Source of the DNA: CAYXFZ01 sp964464385
GTDB taxonomy: Bacteria > Planctomycetota > UBA1135
Direction of reading: 5' to 3'
Assembly (NCBI GenBank): GCA_964464385.1
Contig: CAYXFZ010000082.1
Span: 1-10,769 of the forward strand
Length of the DNA stretch: 10,769 bases
The first letter of the stretch is position 1. Each line of letters opens with the position of its first letter. Position numbers and translations under genes: made by a program. Below are positions 6,850-10,769 of this stretch, piece by piece. The notes below the pieces were generated by a model, which searched no databases, was not told the DNA's origin, and was given only the letters and a program-made list of their open reading frames with translations.

Positions 6850-7503
6850 GTGGATCGCACCCTCACCTCCCGTTTTGAGCGGAAATTCTTCGTTAGCCTT
6901 GGAATGGCGGAGGAAATTCGCCAGTGGATCGCCCCCCATATGGAACACGATCCCTTCAGCCTTAAAGCCGCAGCCTTCCGCTATCCCGTTTGCTCCCTCT
7001 ATTTGGACAGCGAATCCCTTTCCCTATACCACCAAACTAGGAATGCGGAAAAAAATCGTTTTAAGCTCCGCATGCGAACTTATGGAGATTCGGCCCAGGA
7101 CCCTGTTTTTTTTGAGGTCAAAAAGCGCATGGATCAGATCGTCCGCAAGGACCGCGTCGCAGTTCCTCGACCCCAAGCCATCGATTTTTTGAAATCCCAG
7201 GGTGGTGGCTTCTCGGCATCCGGTCCGCTGGGCCAACCGGTCGTGAATCGTTTTGCGGAACTTCTCCAACAAACTTCCGCACGACCTGTGGTTCGCGTTC
7301 GATACCTGCGCGAGGCTTTCGAGTCCCGGGCCATGGATCCTGTGCGCCTTACCTTTGATACACAACTTTACGCTCGCCCTTCTCCTGAGGGTGGGTTGAC
7401 GCACGAAGATTCGGGGTGGATTGCCGTCCCCATTCATGAAGTTATCTTGGAGGTTAAATACTCAGACCTTGCTCCGGGCTGGAAGCAACGACGCGATCCG
7501 TAA
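6850..7503 (+). CDS. VTC-domain protein, polyphosphate polymerase-like (literal ORF; last 7 codons false)
   Basis: Relative of the VTC4 catalytic tunnel domain, which makes polyphosphate from ATP in yeast; the bacterial members act at the membrane with unknown products. Basic and acidic residues that line the tunnel are in the expected order: ERKF (10-13), KLRMR (72-76), EVKKR (89-93), RKDR (99-102), RVRYLR (149-154), RLTFD (166-170) and EVK (201-203). The start is GTG 6850; no other in-frame ATG/GTG/TTG follows the upstream stop at 6781, and there is no clear ribosome site. The genuine sequence runs to about 7483 (EVKYSDLAPGW). After that the reading is corrupted: residues 212-217 and the stop come from an unrelated fragment ahead of the N run, and the real C-terminus resumes at 7622. 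Joined through the shared GGCTGGA, the protein would be 250 residues and end at 7747, overlapping the DUF4956 start as expected in an operon. Confidence 0.88.
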   Translation: MDRTLTSRFERKFFVSLGMAEEIRQWIAPHMEHDPFSLKAAAFRYPVCSLYLDSESLSLYHQTRNAEKNRFKLRMRTYGDSAQDPVFFEVKKRMDQIVRKDRVAVPRPQAIDFLKSQGGGFSASGPLGQPVVNRFAELLQQTSARPVVRVRYLREAFESRAMDPVRLTFDTQLYARPSPEGGLTHEDSGWIAVPIHEVILEVKYSDLAPGWKQRRDP

Positions 7504-7611
7504 TATCGAGAAACACGGTGGGCTCCAGCTGAGGAGGATCCACATCAATATTCAAAATTTGAATGCGCCCCAACTGGGCCACGATAAAGAGCCGGTCAAA
7601 GTCCGTCGTCG
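7484..7611 (-). other. Misjoined fragment of a PQQ-dependent sugar dehydrogenase-like gene
   Basis: These 128 bases do not belong to the VTC gene around them. Read on the minus strand from 7610 they give an open frame containing DFDRLFIVAQLGRIQIL and TVFLDITDRVVAS. That matches the N-terminal pattern of glucose/sorbosone dehydrogenase-like beta-propellers (hydrophobic-FVVEQ-GRI-x-hydrophobic, then FLDI-DRV). The fragment has no start, no stop of its own and no room for a gene: it begins at the N run and ends where VTC sequence begins. The best explanation is a chimeric contig end left beside a scaffold gap; a true insertion into the VTC gene is less likely. The family match is by eye. Confidence 0.75.
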
Positions 7612-7621
7612 NNNNNNNNNN
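7612..7621. other. Assembly gap of ten Ns
   Basis: Exactly ten undetermined bases, a common placeholder length in scaffolds. The same seven bases GGCTGGA occur at 7477-7483 before the gap and at 7622-7628 directly after it, in the same codon phase of the VTC gene. The two contigs therefore probably overlap by at least seven bases and no genuine sequence is missing. Confidence 0.9.
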
Positions 7622-7747
7622 GGCTGGATTCACACCATGATGGAGGTCTTCGGTCTGCAATATCAATCCGTGCCCAAGTACATCCTGAGCGTGGATGCTA
7701 CGCCTTCTTTGAGTCCCCCGGGAGCGAGGCAATATGGGGTGGCTTGA
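7622..7747 (+). CDS. C-terminal 41 residues of the VTC-domain protein, after the gap
   Basis: Reads GWIHTMMEVFGLQYQSVPKY and a further 21 residues to a TGA at 7745-7747. In VTC-domain proteins the EVK strand is followed by a short helix and then a hydroxy-rich stretch with a Lys-Tyr pair near the C-terminus. VPKY (residues 17-20 of the fragment) fits that pattern, and its lysine is a likely tunnel residue. GW at the fragment start repeats the GW just before the foreign sequence upstream (residues 210-211 of the 6850 ORF), so the two pieces join cleanly. It is not a separate gene: there is no start codon of its own. The end overlaps the next gene by 14 bases. Confidence 0.85.
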   Translation, partial: GWIHTMMEVFGLQYQSVPKYILSVDATPSLSPPGARQYGVA

Positions 7748-8408
7748 CCAAGCGATGTTGTCCGGCGGAGACGAAACGAACTTGCAGGTTTTGTTCATTT
7801 CTTTGGTGTCCGCCTTTCTATTGGGTCAGTTGTTGGCCTGGACCTATTCCTGGACCCACACCGGACTTTCCTATTCTCGATCTTTTACTCAAGCTTTAGT
7901 ATTGGTTAGTTTGGCATCCACCATGGTAATGTTCGTGGTTGGCAATAGTCTGGTCACTGCCTTTGGATTGTTGGGTGCGCTGGCCATCATTCGTTTCCGC
8001 AACAACTTGAAGGACACTCGCGACACGGTCTTCGTGTTTTTTGCTCTCATTATCGGCATGGCTGTTGGCAGCCAGCGACTTCCCGCCGGCATTCTCGCGA
8101 CTTTGGTTTTCTGCACGGTTGTCCTGTTTTTGCACTTCACTTCCTTTGGTTCCCGTGGTTTGTTTGATGGCCATTTGCGTTGTCGGATGAAACCGGGCGA
8201 AGAAGGTGCCCTGATTGAAGTTTTGCGCGCCTATTGTTTGAAATTCCGCCGCATTTCTTCAACCCACGGGGCAGATTCCATGGAGTTGGTGTACGAAGTT
8301 TTGTTGCGGGATCAGTTGCAGGGCGACGCATTCATTCAAGCCATCAAGAACGAAGCCGTCGTTGAGGATGCAGGCTTGGTCGTGAGGGATCGACTCCAGG
8401 AGGCATGA
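7734..8408 (+). CDS. DUF4956 domain integral membrane protein
   Basis: Protein of 224 residues belonging to the DUF4956 family, whose function is not established. Helices are visible at about 19-38, 52-71, 74-88, 99-113 and 117-136. The family hallmark IRFRNNLKDTRDT (86-98) follows GLLGALA and is complete. The remaining roughly 85 residues (140-224) are soluble and probably cytoplasmic, with alternating strand/helix character that could be a small regulatory fold. The start is ATG 7734 with GAGG at 7726-7729. It lies inside the last codons of the VTC gene, which argues for translational coupling and a physical partnership. DUF4956 genes are typically found beside VTC-domain genes, so the protein may anchor the polymerase or form a channel for its product; this is inference. 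Confidence 0.9.
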   Translation: MGWLDQAMLSGGDETNLQVLFISLVSAFLLGQLLAWTYSWTHTGLSYSRSFTQALVLVSLASTMVMFVVGNSLVTAFGLLGALAIIRFRNNLKDTRDTVFVFFALIIGMAVGSQRLPAGILATLVFCTVVLFLHFTSFGSRGLFDGHLRCRMKPGEEGALIEVLRAYCLKFRRISSTHGADSMELVYEVLLRDQLQGDAFIQAIKNEAVVEDAGLVVRDRLQEA

Positions 8409-8409
8409 C

Positions 8410-9672
8410 ATGAAAAAAACTCGCATTGCTTCCAGTCAACTTCTTCGTATTTTCAGTCAGCGGGTCTTTCCCATTGTTGCTTGGATTGGCGCCGCATTTT
8501 GGATCCAGAGCCACTGGTCTGATCAGCAATCTTTGATTCAATTCCGCGGCCAAGTCATGACCGAGCCTTGGGAGATTTCCGGAACCAGCGCCGGCTTGCT
8601 GACCGAAATGCGAACCGAGCTCTTTGCCGAAGTCCGACCTGGCCAAGTGTTAGCTGTTTTGGATGATGCTCCCTTGCTCGCAGAATTGCAGGTAGCCCGC
8701 AAAGAAGTGGATCGTCTCGCCGGAGAGGTGGAGGCGGCACGCTCCGCCTTGGCGATGACCGCTTCCGAGGAACAAGCCGACTGGATGTCGGATTTTCGCC
8801 GTTTTCAAGTAGATCAGCAGCGCTTCCGTGTGCAGGCCTTGGATTTGGAGTTGCAAGTCACTGAAGTGCAAGCGGACCTCCAAAGGCAACGAGGAACCGT
8901 CCTTGCCAGCTCTGCGCGGGCCGAGTTGTTGGAAGAGCGCGCTGCATTGGCTGAAAATGAGTGGCAACGACAAGAAAAACTTTTGCGCCGCGGTGTCGTT
9001 GCGGTCAACGCAATGGAAGACGCGCGGGCGGAATGGCTGGGTTTCGTTGACGAAAAAATGTTGGCTTTGCAGCAGGAATCCATTGCCCAAGGACAAATCC
9101 AATCCTTGCAGGCCAGTCTGGCGGCATTGGAAAACAGCGCGCAGACCAACGAAGAACAAATTCATTTGGCGGATACGCGTTTGTTGCAATTCCAGAAATT
9201 TCAGTTGGATTCCTTTCCCGAGGCCGAGGATCCTCGCCTCTCCGCCCTTCAGTTGGCGATTCAGGTGCAATCCTCCCGCGTGGATCGTCTCGTTGTTCAG
9301 CACCGGGCCCTCAAGCTTCGTGCCGAGATGGGGGGTATCGTGACCGGAATCCTGGCTCTGCCTGGCCAAAGCATTTTGCCGGGTGAACCTGTTCTGATGT
9401 TGGCCAAGGCTGATTCTTCCCGCATTTTGGGTTGGATACCCAGCCAACTTGCTGCCCGTGACCTTGCTCAAGTATCCGTTTTTGCCCTTTCTTCTCACTC
9501 GGGTTTGATTCCCGTTTCTTTTTTGAAGGCGGGGCCTGTGTTTGAGGAAATCCCTCGAGTTCTTTGGAGCAATCCCGCTTTACCTGAATATGGCCGCCCC
9601 GTGCTCTTGGCCCTGCCTGCCGGCGCTAACCTAATTCCAGGCGAGCCCATCCAGCTCTCTGCTCGGCTCTGA
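8410..9672 (+). CDS. HlyD-like membrane-fusion/periplasmic adaptor protein
   Basis: Protein of 420 residues with one N-terminal membrane helix (about 19-34). A first lipoyl half follows (about 58-93, with EVRPGQVLAVLDDAPLLAEL at 74-93), then a long helical hairpin rich in Gln, Glu, Arg and Ala (about 94-300, a coiled coil of roughly 200 residues). A second lipoyl half starts at KLRAEMGGIVTGI (302-314), and a C-terminal beta region ends at SARL. The start is fixed by AGGAGG at 8398-8403. The gene begins one base after the DUF4956 stop, so it belongs to that operon. Adaptors of this type bridge an inner-membrane pump to the outer membrane in type I secretion or drug efflux, but no RND, MFS or peptidase-type ABC pump is next to it. 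The upstream ABC-2 pair or the DUF4956 protein are the only membrane candidates in view. Confidence 0.85.
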   Translation: MKKTRIASSQLLRIFSQRVFPIVAWIGAAFWIQSHWSDQQSLIQFRGQVMTEPWEISGTSAGLLTEMRTELFAEVRPGQVLAVLDDAPLLAELQVARKEVDRLAGEVEAARSALAMTASEEQADWMSDFRRFQVDQQRFRVQALDLELQVTEVQADLQRQRGTVLASSARAELLEERAALAENEWQRQEKLLRRGVVAVNAMEDARAEWLGFVDEKMLALQQESIAQGQIQSLQASLAALENSAQTNEEQIHLADTRLLQFQKFQLDSFPEAEDPRLSALQLAIQVQSSRVDRLVVQHRALKLRAEMGGIVTGILALPGQSILPGEPVLMLAKADSSRILGWIPSQLAARDLAQVSVFALSSHSGLIPVSFLKAGPVFEEIPRVLWSNPALPEYGRPVLLALPAGANLIPGEPIQLSARL

Positions 9673-9719
9673 CCCCCGAAACCAGCTTCCTGACAAGGGG
9701 GTTGGACTCTTAGGAAACC

Positions 9720-10769
9720 ATGAAGTTCATCCCCTCCGCTGTCTTCTCCCTCCTGGTGGCTGCCTTTGCTTCGGCCCAAGATCTCTACGACGAGGCCACC
9801 GTCCGGGACCTGAACTTGACTTTTTCCCAGTCCAATTGGTGGACCCTGTTGGATCAGAACCGCCCCACGGAGACATATCTTCCTGCGGATTTGGATGTGG
9901 ATGGGATCACTTATCTCCAAGTCGGAGTTCGATTTAAGGGCAATTCTTCAGCCAGCGTGTGGCCGTCCCAAAAAATGCCCTTCAAGATCAAGATGGATGA
10001 ATATGTTGCCGGTCAGGATTTGTTGGGCTTCGACACCATCAATTTGGGCAACTCTTTTATGGATCCCACCTTTTGCCGGGAAGTAGTCACCTATCACGTG
10101 ATGCGCCAATACATTCCGGCACCCAAGTCCAACTTTGTGCGTCTTTGGCTCAACGGCACTTATTGGGGTATTTATGTGAATACGGAGCAGGTGAGTGGCG
10201 AGTTCCTTTCCGAGTGGTTTGATGACAACGATGGCAATCGCTACAAGTGCGACCCGACCGGTGGCGGACCGGGGGGATCCTCCACTCTGACTTGGCAAGG
10301 ATCCAACCCGAACAATTACTTCAACCTATATGAACTCAAGAGTGATCCCAATGGAACCGAGTGGGTGGATTTGGTGGATTTGTGCAACAAACTCAACAAC
10401 GGATCCCTCGCCAATCTGATGGATGATGTGGATGATGTGCTTCGCATTGACCGTGCTCTTTGGTACTTGGTGGTGCAAAACTTGTTTGTGAACCGCGATT
10501 CTTATATTGAGAGCGGCCACAATTATTACATTTTTAACGATCTCGCCGAAACACGTTTCTCTACGATTCCATGGGATTCCAATGAGGCGTTTGGAAACTT
10601 CGGCATGGGAAAGACAGTCAATCAACTGCAAACCATGTCGCCTCTGGAGAATTATGGGAAATCCAAGTATCCACTTTTGACCCGGGTGTTGAACCCTGCT
10701 ACCGGGAAACGTGGCCGGGTGGCCTACTTCGCCAACTATCGGGAAATGCTAGAAAGGTCTTGGGATTGG
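9720..10769 (+). CDS. Secreted CotH-family kinase-like protein (N-terminal 350 residues, partial)
   Basis: CotH proteins are secreted atypical protein kinases; the Bacillus member phosphorylates spore-coat proteins. The start is ATG 9720 with AGGA at 9712-9715. Residues 1-19 are a signal peptide (MKFIPSAVFSLLVAAFASA, likely cut before Gln20). Family features: a strand leading into RFKGNSS (71-77), where Lys73 is a plausible nucleotide-binding lysine; the stretch RLWLNGTYWGIYVNTEQ; NRDSYIESGHNYYIF (258-272); and IPWDSNEAFG (283-292), the expected PWD motif with Asp286. The position usually held by a second acidic residue in PWDxD is Asn288. The frame stays open to the window edge. It follows the HlyD gene after 47 bases and closes the visible VTC-DUF4956-HlyD set. 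Targets are unknown; secreted or surface proteins are likely given the signal peptide. Confidence 0.9.
   Translation, partial: MKFIPSAVFSLLVAAFASAQDLYDEATVRDLNLTFSQSNWWTLLDQNRPTETYLPADLDVDGITYLQVGVRFKGNSSASVWPSQKMPFKIKMDEYVAGQDLLGFDTINLGNSFMDPTFCREVVTYHVMRQYIPAPKSNFVRLWLNGTYWGIYVNTEQVSGEFLSEWFDDNDGNRYKCDPTGGGPGGSSTLTWQGSNPNNYFNLYELKSDPNGTEWVDLVDLCNKLNNGSLANLMDDVDDVLRIDRALWYLVVQNLFVNRDSYIESGHNYYIFNDLAETRFSTIPWDSNEAFGNFGMGKTVNQLQTMSPLENYGKSKYPLLTRVLNPATGKRGRVAYFANYREMLERSWDW

Noticed and set aside
7454..7798. Minus-strand ORF running through the Ns, as a stand-alone gene
   Set aside because: Only 7484-7611 of it resembles a protein family. The rest is antisense to the VTC and DUF4956 genes, and the frame is joined through undetermined bases.
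8650..9498. 282-codon open frame on the minus strand, antisense to the HlyD-like gene
   Set aside because: It lies wholly within a well-supported coding region, has no recognisable domain and no ribosome site, and its Gln/Leu-rich composition is what the opposite strand of a Gln/Glu-rich coiled coil gives.
9673..9701. CCCCC and GGGGG pairing after the HlyD-like gene as a terminator
   Set aside because: The loop would be 19 bases and no T-run follows the right arm; the next gene starts 19 bases later with its own ribosome site.

Overview
The window is one stretch of a Gram-negative bacterial genome of moderate GC. It contains a single run of ten Ns (7612-7621), so it is probably a draft or metagenome scaffold. 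The gene content is an RND metal-efflux set with a lipoprotein adaptor, a VTC-domain/DUF4956/CotH cluster and a secreted CotH-like kinase. That mix would suit Planctomycetota or a similar environmental phylum, but no marker gene here fixes the taxonomy. Genes are packed tightly, often with overlapping stops and starts. There is no RNA gene, CRISPR array, insertion sequence or gene-free stretch over 300 bases.

Left arm, minus strand, transcribed from about 4310 down to 1: a complete glutamine amidotransferase of the TrpG/PabA type (3711-4310); a small His-rich membrane-anchored protein that overlaps it by four bases (3319-3714); a lipoprotein periplasmic adaptor of the CusB/CzcB type (1588-3222); and the first 528 residues of a CusA/CzcA-type RND pump that runs off the left edge (1-1585). 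The last three look like one heavy-metal efflux module. The amidotransferase at its head is an odd partner.

Middle, plus strand, starting 71 bases away on the other side of a divergent intergenic region: a four-helix membrane protein (4382-4831), an ABC-2 type permease (4850-5788) and its ATPase (5785-6732). These form a compact ABC transporter operon. The permease start codon (TTG) lies inside a perfect seven-base-pair hairpin.

Right arm, plus strand: a VTC-domain polyphosphate-polymerase-like protein (from 6850), a DUF4956 membrane protein (7734-8408), a HlyD-like membrane-fusion protein (8410-9672) and a secreted CotH-family protein kinase-like protein (from 9720, cut by the right edge). 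VTC, DUF4956 and CotH are known to occur together in many bacteria without a settled function. Here they flank a HlyD-like adaptor, which suggests a cell-envelope system that may make or use polyphosphate and phosphorylate surface proteins.

The main caution is in the VTC gene. The sequence between 7484 and the N run does not belong to it. On the minus strand those 128 bases encode a piece of a PQQ-dependent glucose/sorbosone dehydrogenase-like protein. The true VTC C-terminus resumes right after the Ns in the expected context, with the same seven bases (GGCTGGA) on both sides. The literal 217-residue ORF therefore ends in false residues. The real protein is most likely about 250 residues.
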